The notes beneath the pieces were generated by a model. It ran no database searches. It was not told where the DNA came from and saw nothing but the letters and a program-made list of their open reading frames with translations. The translations under genes were made by a program, and so were the position numbers. Shown here piece after piece: positions 35,840 through 43,672 of a DNA stretch of 64,000 nucleotides. The stretch comes from CAZJCK01 sp964544635 (GTDB taxonomy: Bacteria > Zixibacteria > MSB-5A5 > GN15 > FEB-12), in NCBI GenBank assembly GCA_964544635.1, contig CAZJCK010000001.1:1-64000 (forward strand), in the 5' to 3' direction. Positions within the stretch are counted from its first letter, which is position 1. The number at the start of each line of letters is the position of its first letter.

Positions 35840-36848
35840 CACGAACCTTTACCTTCCGTCGTTCCGAGATGAAAAACTCAAGCACAATCAACAGCAGCGC
35901 GAACAGCAGCGGCCACTGGTACCGATCGTCATATCGCGTCACCAGCGTGCCTTCCAGCTCCTTGCGCTCCAGCTGCGAAATCTCTTCAAAAATCCGGTCC
36001 AGTTCCATTTCCCCGGCGGTGGCGTTGTAAAACTTTCCGCCGGTGGTCAGCGATACCTTTTGCAGTGTCTCGGCATCGAGCCGCGACACAATAACCTCAC
36101 CATTCGAGTCCTTCTTAAACCCGACCTGATTACCATTACGATCAAATACCGGGATCGGTTCACCCGAAATGGAGCCGATTCCAACGGTGTAAATTTTCAC
36201 CCCCTGCCGCCGTGCCTCTTCGGCCGTCTCGATCGCCTGGCCGCCGTGATCCTCGCCATCGGTGAGCAGCAGCAGGACCTTGTGTTTACGCTCCTGCTGG
36301 TCGTACATTCGTACCGCCGTCTCAATGGCCGTGCGCAGCGACGTCCCCTGCACCGACACCGAGTTCTGGTCCATCGCCGTCAGCATGAACCGGGCCGCCG
36401 AATAGTCGAGGCTCAGCGGCATCTGGGTAAAGGCCTCGCCGGCAAACGCCACCAGACCGATGCGGTCACCCTGCAGTCGGTCGACGATGCCGCGCAGTTC
36501 CTGCTTGGCTTTCTCGAGGCGGTTCGGCTTCATGTCGCGGGCCAACATCGAGGTCGATACATCCAGTGCCACCACGATATCCAGTCCCTCACGCTTGAGC
36601 ACTTCCTGGTGGGTGCCGAATTGAATCCGCGCCAGCGCCAGGGTGACAAAGCCCATCGCGACCAGGATCAGTATCGCCTTGCCGGCCTGCCGGGCGAATG
36701 AAATGTATGGCGCGTTCTTCATGATCAGTGGCACATCGCCGAACCGCGCCAATAAGCGCTTCTTGCGGGCGATCGCCACCCAGACGAATACCGCCAGCAC
36801 CACCACCAGCACAAAGATCAGAAAATTTGTCGGTTCCGCAAAACGCAT
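35805..36848 (-). CDS. batB: BatB-like von Willebrand factor A membrane protein
   Basis: A 347-residue protein: two N-terminal membrane segments (about 8-27 and 55-77), a VWA domain with an intact MIDAS (ALDVSTSM, then T in QGTSLRTA and D in LLLTDGEDHGG), and a C-terminal membrane segment (QWPLLFALLLIVLEFFIS). The MIDAS is expected to bind Mg2+ and a partner acidic residue. It is one of two adjacent VWA proteins, batA and batB, in the operon, separated by 10 bp. Confidence 0.93.
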   Translation of the reverse strand: MRFAEPTNFLIFVLVVVLAVFVWVAIARKKRLLARFGDVPLIMKNAPYISFARQAGKAILILVAMGFVTLALARIQFGTHQEVLKREGLDIVVALDVSTSMLARDMKPNRLEKAKQELRGIVDRLQGDRIGLVAFAGEAFTQMPLSLDYSAARFMLTAMDQNSVSVQGTSLRTAIETAVRMYDQQERKHKVLLLLTDGEDHGGQAIETAEEARRQGVKIYTVGIGSISGEPIPVFDRNGNQVGFKKDSNGEVIVSRLDAETLQKVSLTTGGKFYNATAGEMELDRIFEEISQLERKELEGTLVTRYDDRYQWPLLFALLLIVLEFFISERRKVKVRDVPTTSDKAVA

Positions 36849-36858
36849 CGCTTAGTCC

Positions 36859-37902
36859 TTACGGCAGCTTCTGAAAGTAGGTGTTGGCCAGCAGCAACTC
36901 GAGCACCAGGAACGCCAGGCCGAGCCAGGTGAAATAATGAAACAGCTCTTTGTAGCGAACGTGCGACGCAATCTCGATTTCGGTCTTCTCCAGTTGATCG
37001 ATCAGCGCATAAATCTCCTCCAGCTCTTCCCCGGATCGCGCCCGGAAATACTCGCCTTCGGTTCGGCCGGCGATTTCCTTCAACGTTTCTTCATCGATCT
37101 TGGTCGGCTGATAAACATACCGCTTGCCGAAGATCGGATCCTGCACCGGGAACATGGCATTCCCCGGCTTGCCCACGCCGATCGTGTACACCTTGATATC
37201 AAACGCCGCCGCCAGATTGGCCGCTGTCACCGGGTCGATCTCGCCGGCATTGTTGTCACCGTCGGTAAGCAGGACGATCACTTTCGATTCGCTCTCGCTG
37301 TCGCGCAGGCGGTTGACGGCGTTGGCCAGCGCCATACCGATCGCCGTACCGTCCTCGACCATCCCAAAGCTGACCTGGTCGACGAATCCGAGCAACACGT
37401 CGTAGTCGGTGGTGAGCGGACACTGCGTAAAGGCATACCGCGCGAACACCACCAGGCCGATGCGGTCGTTCACGCGTCGCTCAATGAATTTCTTAATCTC
37501 TTCCTTGGCGACATACAGGCGGTTGTGGGGCTTGAAGTCCTCCGCCTGCATTGACGACGAAATATCGAGCGCCAGCATGATGTCGATACCTTCCGACGTC
37601 ACCTCCTCATACTCCGTTCCCGATCGCGGTCGGGCAAACGCCACCACCAGCAGCATGATAGCCAGTACCCGGAACAACAGCAGGAGGAAACGGAAGCGCT
37701 GGCGACTTGTCCGGGCGGCACGGCGCACGATGCGTATATCCGAATACTTGATCGAGGCCGAGCGGAAACGACGGTATCGCAGGTAGTACCACAGCAGCAC
37801 GAAGATGATCATGCCGCCGAGCATGAAGATCGCCCACGCCGGAATGGTCGCTTCTATAGCGCCAAGGTTGATATTGAAGCCGGCAAACTCGATGTTTCTC
37901 AT
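36859..37902 (-). CDS. batA: BatA-like von Willebrand factor A membrane protein
   Basis: A 347-residue protein with the same plan as its neighbour: N-terminal membrane segments (about 22-40 and 72-90), a MIDAS (ALDISSSM, then T in VEDGTAIGMA and D in VLLTDGDNNAG) and a C-terminal anchor (YFTWLGLAFLVLELLLANTYF). The EEVTSEGIDIMLALDISSSM block is diagnostic of BatA. Its ATG overlaps the stop of the upstream beta-sandwich protein gene (ATGA), and it is followed by batB. Confidence 0.93.
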   Translation of the reverse strand: MRNIEFAGFNINLGAIEATIPAWAIFMLGGMIIFVLLWYYLRYRRFRSASIKYSDIRIVRRAARTSRQRFRFLLLLFRVLAIMLLVVAFARPRSGTEYEEVTSEGIDIMLALDISSSMQAEDFKPHNRLYVAKEEIKKFIERRVNDRIGLVVFARYAFTQCPLTTDYDVLLGFVDQVSFGMVEDGTAIGMALANAVNRLRDSESESKVIVLLTDGDNNAGEIDPVTAANLAAAFDIKVYTIGVGKPGNAMFPVQDPIFGKRYVYQPTKIDEETLKEIAGRTEGEYFRARSGEELEEIYALIDQLEKTEIEIASHVRYKELFHYFTWLGLAFLVLELLLANTYFQKLP

Positions 37903-38918
37903 CGCGCCGCCTCCACCTTTTCGCTGCGTTTCTGTTGCTGACGCCGCTTTTCTTCTTCCTGACGCCTGACATATTCGGCGCGCACGGTTTCAATGATGGC
38001 GTGGGCCTCTTCGAGGTCGGCCGACGGCCGCCCTTCTTTTGGCTCCAGCCGCGCAAACTTGACCAGGTCGGCATGATTGAACAACGTCATCGCTCGATCA
38101 AACACGCCCTCCGGCATTGGCATCTCATCAAACCGCTCACGGAACTCTGTGGTCGTCATGTCGAGTACATTGACGCCGTACATCCGCCCCAGGAAGTCGC
38201 GCGTGATCTCGGTCAGTTCGAAGTAGTACTGGCGATATTCCTTGTCGGCGACATACGACTTCTGCTGCAGGTGGGCCAGCTTCTCGAAGGCGATCTCCCA
38301 CGGCGGCCGCAGGTCGATTTCATCGCCATGATCGCGACGCTTCCTGATCTGCCACCAGATCAAGCCGGCCGACAACAACAGCAGCGCCAGGCCGATCCCG
38401 CCCCAGACGTAGTAGCGTGTGATGTCGCGCTCGAACTCATATTGCGCTTTGAGTGGACGGAACGCCGAGGAATCCGCGCCCTCCGCCAGCAGCGACTCGA
38501 TCTTGATCGGCACCGCCTCCGACATCAACACCTTCCGCTCGCCATCCGGCAATTGAAATTGTATCGGTAGCGGCGGTATCATGTACTGCCCGGTGGTGAA
38601 GGTCGAGAGCTTGAACGTATTCTCGCTCTTGAGTCGTCCACCGTCAATCCTGCTGATACGATCGGTCTCGTAATCTTTGACGTCAAACGCCCCCAGGTTC
38701 GCGCCCAGCGGCGGCGGTACCAGTTCGTAGGTCGAATCGTACGCAATCGTCAGCGTGTACGTAATCAAATCGCCCACATACGCCTCGGCCCGATCGACCG
38801 CCGTCGTGATCTCGATTCCCGGCAGGCTTGATACCGTATCGATCCCCTCCCGGGCCGCGACCGCCGGCGCACACCACAGGACGATTGCGAGTACAACTAT
38901 GTACCTGCGTGCATTCAC
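37899..38918 (-). CDS. Membrane-anchored beta-sandwich protein of the Bat operon (BatD/DUF4381-like)
   Basis: A 339-residue protein with a signal peptide (to AVAA), a periplasmic beta-sandwich (VDRAEAYVGDLITYTLTIAYDS, then a TGQYMIPPLPIQFQLPDG block resembling BatD repeats), one membrane segment (about 170-190) and a cytoplasmic helical tail (RPPWEIAFEKLAHLQQKSYVA..., then a Lys/Arg/Glu/Gln-rich end). The tail, with YFELTEITRDFLGRMYGVNVLDMTT, resembles DUF4381-type proteins found beside VWA/MoxR genes. It probably couples an extracytoplasmic sandwich to the MoxR ATPase; this is inference from context. Confidence 0.8.
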   Translation of the reverse strand: MNARRYIVVLAIVLWCAPAVAAREGIDTVSSLPGIEITTAVDRAEAYVGDLITYTLTIAYDSTYELVPPPLGANLGAFDVKDYETDRISRIDGGRLKSENTFKLSTFTTGQYMIPPLPIQFQLPDGERKVLMSEAVPIKIESLLAEGADSSAFRPLKAQYEFERDITRYYVWGGIGLALLLLSAGLIWWQIRKRRDHGDEIDLRPPWEIAFEKLAHLQQKSYVADKEYRQYYFELTEITRDFLGRMYGVNVLDMTTTEFRERFDEMPMPEGVFDRAMTLFNHADLVKFARLEPKEGRPSADLEEAHAIIETVRAEYVRRQEEEKRRQQQKRSEKVEAAR

Positions 38919-38923
38919 TCAAG

Positions 38924-39808
38924 CTACTCCATATTAGTCTCGAACAGTTCGACCTGTTCGACTTCGGCCAATTCCGCGATGTAGTCGCTGTACGCCCGCT
39001 CCGCTTTTTGCGACTGATAATCAAGAAACACCTGCGCCTGCACCGAGTCGTACGGCATGCCGTGGTAGCGCGCATCCCGGTTGGCGGCATAAAAGTTGTA
39101 CACATCACTGCTGTCGAACTGCACTTGGGGCATGATATGTTCACGGACATACTGTTCGACGACCAGTTGCTTGCGGGCACGCTCCATCTGGCGGGTGATC
39201 TCCGGCGACTGGTCGATCTGCTCGCGTTGGGCGGCGCGATAGATCAGTTCCACCGCCACATAGTTCTGCAGGAACTTCTTGCGTGCTTCCGGATCACTGA
39301 ACTGCTTTTGGGCCTGGGGCGGGAGCGTCTGAATCTCGCGCTCCACGTCCTGACGCCAGATCGTTTCATCACCAATCCTCGCCACCGGCACCTCACCCTG
39401 GGCGGCGGTGTCGGCCTCGATGTTGGTTGCACGGTCGAGTTGACGCCGCGCGTCGAGACTCCGCCCCATCCGCTCGAGACAGGTAATCAGGTTGCGCGAG
39501 AGCTCGGTCGAAAAGCCGGCATCGGGATCGAGCGCTCGCGCCCGCACATAGTGCGCCGCAGCATCCTCATACGCCTGCACATCCTCGAAGTAGATTCGGC
39601 CGATCAGGTAGTTGATGTTGGCCCGCTCCTGGTCGGTCAACTGCGGCGACTCGAGCACTTTCTCATACTCTTCCACCGCAGCGCCGTACAGGCGGTTGTC
39701 GCGCAACTCACCGGCCAGCTTCTTGTGCCGCTCGACATTCACGCCTGGCTGCGACTGACAGCCCGTAAACAGCGCCAGGACGAGTACGAAAGCTGCAAAC
39801 CGTACCAT
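38924..39808 (-). CDS. TPR lipoprotein with SurA/PpiC-like chaperone segment
   Basis: A 294-residue lipoprotein (lipobox L-F-T-G-C near residue 17). The first half is TPR-like (LAGELRDNRLYGAAVEEYEKVL, YEDAAAHYVRARALDPDAG). The second half, from VARIGDETIWRQDVEREIQTLPPQAQKQF to LVVEQYVREHIMPQVQFD, looks like the N-terminal substrate-binding helices of SurA/PrsA-type peptidyl-prolyl isomerases, but the parvulin catalytic domain is missing. A chaperone role for outer-membrane or Bat partner proteins is plausible. It starts at ATG 39806-39808 overlapping the DUF58 gene (a GTG one codon upstream is possible). Confidence 0.75.
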   Translation of the reverse strand: MVRFAAFVLVLALFTGCQSQPGVNVERHKKLAGELRDNRLYGAAVEEYEKVLESPQLTDQERANINYLIGRIYFEDVQAYEDAAAHYVRARALDPDAGFSTELSRNLITCLERMGRSLDARRQLDRATNIEADTAAQGEVPVARIGDETIWRQDVEREIQTLPPQAQKQFSDPEARKKFLQNYVAVELIYRAAQREQIDQSPEITRQMERARKQLVVEQYVREHIMPQVQFDSSDVYNFYAANRDARYHGMPYDSVQAQVFLDYQSQKAERAYSDYIAELAEVEQVELFETNME

Positions 39809-40683
39809 CACAACCGTCTTTCCCGTACCTTGAAAAAGTTCACCAGCGGCGTGATATATGATTCATCGGTCCTGATACTGACAAAATCCAGGTCGATCAA
39901 CTGGAAACCGCGCTTCAGTTGCGTGGCATCCTCTTCGGCCCGTGCCGCGAACTCGCGACGGAAGGCTTTCGACGAGGTGTCGATCACGAACACTTCACCC
40001 GTCTCGGCGTCCTCCAGCTCGATCAGGCCGACATTCTCGAAAGTCGCCTCTCGCGGATCGGTGATTTTTACCGCGATGACATCATGCTTGCGGTTTGCTA
40101 TCTGCAACGGCTTGTAAAAATCTTCACTCAGGAAATCGGAAATGAGAAACACCACCGACTTGCGCTTGATGACCCGGTTGAAGTACTCCATGGCGCCGCC
40201 GATGTCGGTTCGCTGCCCCGCCGGCTTGAAATACAGGATTTCGCGGATAATCCGCAGCACATGGCCGCGTCCCTTCTGCGGCGGCACGAATTTCTCGACC
40301 TGGTCAGTGAAGATAATCAGCCCGACCTTGTCGTTATTCTTGATCGCAGAAAAGGCCAGGACCGCCGCCAGTTCAGCGGCCGTCTCGCTCTTGAAACGCT
40401 CCTTCGTACCGAAGCGCCCTGACGACGATGCATCGACCATCAGCACCACTGACAGTTCACGTTCCTCGCGAAACTTTTTTATGAACGGAAACCCCTGTCG
40501 AGCGGTTACATTCCAGTCGATCAGGCGGATGTCGTCCCCCGGCGTATACTCACGCACCTCCTCGAACTCCATCCCCTGGCCCTTGAAGGTCGAGTGGTAT
40601 TCGCCGCTGAACAGGTCATTGACCAGCCGCTTGGTACGAATTTCAATCCGTCGTATCTGCTTGAATATCTCGCGCGGTATCAT
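39808..40683 (-). CDS. DUF58 domain protein (MoxR partner)
   Basis: A 291-residue soluble protein of the DUF58 family, the constant neighbour of MoxR ATPases. The signature is GMEFEEVREYTPGDDIRLIDWNVTAR followed by a VWA-like core with VVLMVDASSSGRFG and an imperfect MIDAS. It shares the YTPGDDIRLIDWNVTAR block found in nearly all members. It lies 8 bp after moxR and overlaps the lipoprotein gene. It is probably an adaptor between the ATPase and the membrane VWA proteins encoded downstream. Confidence 0.92.
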   Translation of the reverse strand: MIPREIFKQIRRIEIRTKRLVNDLFSGEYHSTFKGQGMEFEEVREYTPGDDIRLIDWNVTARQGFPFIKKFREERELSVVLMVDASSSGRFGTKERFKSETAAELAAVLAFSAIKNNDKVGLIIFTDQVEKFVPPQKGRGHVLRIIREILYFKPAGQRTDIGGAMEYFNRVIKRKSVVFLISDFLSEDFYKPLQIANRKHDVIAVKITDPREATFENVGLIELEDAETGEVFVIDTSSKAFRREFAARAEEDATQLKRGFQLIDLDFVSIRTDESYITPLVNFFKVRERRL

Positions 40684-40691
40684 ACTGTCGC

Positions 40692-41681
40692 TTACGGAAC
40701 CTCGATGGTGTCGAACACTTTCGTCACGATATCGTCGGAGGTCACTTCTTCGGCCTCGGCTTCATATGTCAGCAACACCCGATGGCGCAGCACGTCATGG
40801 CCGATCGCCTTGATGTCTTCCGGCGTCACATAGCCGCGACCGCGCAGGAAGGCATGGGCCTTGGCTGCGAGATTCAGGTAGATCGTTGCGCGCGGCGACG
40901 CCCCGAACGAAATCAGGTCGGCCATGTCGCCAAGACCGTACCTGGACGGTTCGCGCGTCGCAAAGATGATGTTGACGATGTACTCTTTTACCTTGTCGTC
41001 GATATACACCGAGCGCACGACATCGCGCGCCCGCACGATATCCTCCGGCGCGATCACTTCCTTCACCGTGATCCGTACGTTGCCGGTGTTGCGCTCCATG
41101 ATCTCGCGCTCTTCAGCCGGTGTCGGATAGCCGATCTTCAGCATCAGCATGAACCGATCGACCTGCGCCTCAGGCAACGGATAGGTTCCTTCCTGCTCGA
41201 TCGGGTTCTGGGTAGCCAGGACGAGGAACGGTTCATCCAGCGGATAGGTCGTATCCGAGATCGTCACCTGGCGCTCCTGCATGGCTTCGAGCAGCGCCGA
41301 CTGCACCTTGGCCGGGGCGCGGTTGATTTCGTCGGCCAGAATGATGTTGGCGAAGATCGGGCCTTTCCTGACCGTAAACTGCGACGTCTGCGGGTTGTAC
41401 ACCATCGTCCCGATCAAGTCGGCCGGCAACAGGTCGGGGGTGAACTGCAAGCGCTGAAACTTGGCCCGTATTGCATCGGACAACGTCTTCACCGACAATG
41501 TCTTGGCCAGCCCCGGCACGCCTTCGATCAGGACATGGCCGTTGGCCAGGATGCCGATCAGCAACCGCTCGATCAGGTATTTCTGGCCGACAATGACCGA
41601 CGATACCTGCTCGGTCAGCTTGGAAACAAACGAGGCTTCCTCCTCGACCAGTGATTGGATTTTCTGGATGTCGACTTCCAT
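40692..41681 (-). CDS. MoxR-family AAA+ ATPase
   Basis: A 329-residue AAA+ chaperone: Walker A in VLIEGVPGLAKTLSVKTL, Walker B ILADEINRAPAKVQ, sensor 1 LATQNPIEQEGTYPLPEAQ, sensor 2 region FGASPRATIYLNLAAKA, and a C-terminal lid. These ATPases insert metal or remodel VWA complexes. A strong GGAGGAG site precedes the ATG. It is second in the operon and precedes the DUF58, sandwich and BatABCDE genes, the standard MoxR-Bat arrangement. Confidence 0.95.
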   Translation of the reverse strand: MEVDIQKIQSLVEEEASFVSKLTEQVSSVIVGQKYLIERLLIGILANGHVLIEGVPGLAKTLSVKTLSDAIRAKFQRLQFTPDLLPADLIGTMVYNPQTSQFTVRKGPIFANIILADEINRAPAKVQSALLEAMQERQVTISDTTYPLDEPFLVLATQNPIEQEGTYPLPEAQVDRFMLMLKIGYPTPAEEREIMERNTGNVRITVKEVIAPEDIVRARDVVRSVYIDDKVKEYIVNIIFATREPSRYGLGDMADLISFGASPRATIYLNLAAKAHAFLRGRGYVTPEDIKAIGHDVLRHRVLLTYEAEAEEVTSDDIVTKVFDTIEVP

Positions 41682-41692
41682 CGCTCCTCCAT

Positions 41693-42577
41693 CTATCTTC
41701 CGATGTCGTGTTCTGCTATAAACTTTCGAATCTCTACTTCTAAACGCAAAGTCTCGCCAGGTTCGCCCGTTAACGGGCTGAATTTGTCACGCCTGGCCTT
41801 AATGACCCAGGTGCCGAGCGCCGCTCGTTCCCCGGCCGATAACTCCGTAACCGTCTCCAGCGCTGCCATCACCTCATCCTCGTTGGCCCCCGACAGATCG
41901 ATCGCAAACCGCTCCGATGCATACTCCACCAAAAGTGGGTGCAGCCCGGTCTGGAATTTCTTCAAGTCGCTGCCGGCATCACGTTTGAGCTGCTCCAGCC
42001 TCGCCAGCGCCTGGTCGGCGGGCGAACGCTCGGGAGGTGTCGCCAACTGGCGTTTCCGGCGCAGCAGGAAAAACGCTATCAAGCCGCCCGCCATGACGAT
42101 TATGGCGCCGATCAGGATTGCCGCTGTCCAGCTGTCCTCCGACGGCGGCGGTTGCGGCACCGGTTGCGCAATAGTGATCGTCATCGGCTCGGTCGTGAGC
42201 GTCCCTTCAGCATCATCCGCGGTCGCAATGTAGTCAATAGTCACGGCGTTGATCTGGCCGGCGCCGGACGATTCCGGCACCAGCGTGTATTGATACAGCT
42301 TGCGGGTGATTGCACTGTCGCCGCTGCCGGTGGTGGATATCGAAGACGAAAAGCCGCGCACGCGCAGCCGGTCGAAAGTCGGCAACAACGGCCTGGGGAA
42401 GGCATAGGCTGACTGCGGTCCCGGCCACTCGACGGTGATCTCGAAGCGCACCGAATCCTCGAACGCAATGCGGGTCTCACTGACCGTCTGCGATACCTCG
42501 ATGGCTGCCGCCGGCAACGCCAGCGCAGCCACCAGCAGCACCAATACCGCCGTCACCTGTACCAGTCGCAGATTCAC
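41693..42577 (-). CDS. Membrane protein with BatD-like sandwich and helical tail
   Basis: I start this at GTG 42575-42577 (MNLRLVQVTAVLV), 5 nt after a GAGGAG site; the ATG 12 bp upstream would place that site inside the coding region. The 294-residue product has a signal peptide, a BatD-like sandwich (EITVEWPGPQSAYAFPRPLLPTFD, ITRKLYQYTLVPESSGAGQIN), one membrane segment (about 155-175) and a cytoplasmic helical tail (PADQALARLEQLKRDAG...). It repeats the plan of the protein at 37899-38918. As first gene it opens the ten-gene MoxR/Bat operon; a weak TTGACG/TAACCT pair (42623-42651) is the only promoter candidate. Confidence 0.8.
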   Translation of the reverse strand: MNLRLVQVTAVLVLLVAALALPAAAIEVSQTVSETRIAFEDSVRFEITVEWPGPQSAYAFPRPLLPTFDRLRVRGFSSSISTTGSGDSAITRKLYQYTLVPESSGAGQINAVTIDYIATADDAEGTLTTEPMTITIAQPVPQPPPSEDSWTAAILIGAIIVMAGGLIAFFLLRRKRQLATPPERSPADQALARLEQLKRDAGSDLKKFQTGLHPLLVEYASERFAIDLSGANEDEVMAALETVTELSAGERAALGTWVIKARRDKFSPLTGEPGETLRLEVEIRKFIAEHDIGR

Positions 42578-42787
42578 CTGACTCCTCATTTTTGCTGTCG
42601 TGCGGTTGGTTGAAGACGGTTGAGGTTATGACGCAACCCGGCCATCGTCAACCTAAAATCCCTCCCCGCCTATGCACGCGGCTGGCCGGAGTACCTCATT
42701 CCGGACAAGCGCCGCGGCGTCGCCGAACAGCATCTAAGTTGTTTTATACTCAATTTTTACGCGAACGTTTCAGGCAATTGCCCGACC

Positions 42788-43636
42788 TCACTGCCCCACC
42801 AGCAGCGCTACCGCTCCCAGCGCCATCGCCACTTTCAGGCCGGTCGAGGCAACCCGCAACATCGTTTTGCTCGGATTCCCCCAGACGAAAATCAGCAGCG
42901 CCAAAAGCGGCAATCCCACGATGTACACCGCCAGAATCTTGTAGTAATCGTTGAACCAGCCATACAGCACCGGAATATACGTGAGCAGTACCAGGATCAG
43001 CGTCAGCACAAGTACCACGGCTACCGACGTCTGCACCCCGATCATCTGCGGCAACGTGCGTACGCCGGCGGCCATGTCCCCGTCAATGTCCTCGGCATCT
43101 TTAATGATCTCCCGGCAGAAATGCAGAAGCAGCGCGAACACGGCCGGTATAAGCGGACCGGGCAGCACCCACGTCAGGTCGGCATCGATCGCCAGGCCGC
43201 CCGTCAGAAATGTCAGCGCTCCGAGCGCTGCAATCACCAGATTACCAGTGACCGGCAGCCGCTTGAGCTTCAGGTTGTAGGCGTGAACCAGCAGACTTGC
43301 CACCGCCACCACTCCCAGCACGATCAGGTTGACCACCGCCCCCAGCACCAGTGCGGCGATCTGCAGGGCAACCGCCAGCTTGAGCGCCGACAGGGTATCG
43401 ATTTCGCCGGTTACCAGCACTCGATCAGGACGGTTGTGCCGGTCGATCTCGATATCGCGCATGTCATTTACAATGTTGCCGGCGGCGCAGACGAACAGGG
43501 TGGCGACGGCTGCCAGGGCGGTGTCGAGAAGGACCGGCTCGAACCAGGTCATCCAGGCACCGATTACCACTCCCACCGCCGCCAGCAGGCAGTTGGGCGC
43601 ACGAGTCAGCTTCAGCCATGAGACGGGTTGGGCCAT
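42788..43636 (-). CDS. UbiA-family prenyltransferase (DGGGP-synthase-like)
   Basis: A 282-residue integral membrane enzyme with about eight to nine membrane helices. The two Asp-rich motifs are intact: NIVNDMRDIEIDRHNRPDR (about 54-72) and DAEDIDGDMAAGVRTLP (about 180), which bind prenyl diphosphate through Mg2+. The short length and motif wording resemble geranylgeranylglycerol-phosphate geranylgeranyltransferase and related FCB proteins more than UbiA or MenA, but substrate cannot be fixed from sequence. It is 36 bp after the BamA/TamA-like gene. Confidence 0.9.
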   Translation of the reverse strand: MAQPVSWLKLTRAPNCLLAAVGVVIGAWMTWFEPVLLDTALAAVATLFVCAAGNIVNDMRDIEIDRHNRPDRVLVTGEIDTLSALKLAVALQIAALVLGAVVNLIVLGVVAVASLLVHAYNLKLKRLPVTGNLVIAALGALTFLTGGLAIDADLTWVLPGPLIPAVFALLLHFCREIIKDAEDIDGDMAAGVRTLPQMIGVQTSVAVVLVLTLILVLLTYIPVLYGWFNDYYKILAVYIVGLPLLALLIFVWGNPSKTMLRVASTGLKVAMALGAVALLVGQ

Positions 43637-43672
43637 GGTCTACCATAGAGACCGGCATAGACCGCAGTCAAC

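Noticed and set aside
42623..42651. TTGACG/TAACCT as promoter of the MoxR/Bat operon
   Set aside because: Spacing is right (17 nt) but the -10 matches consensus at only three positions; it is mentioned with the gene but not listed as a site.
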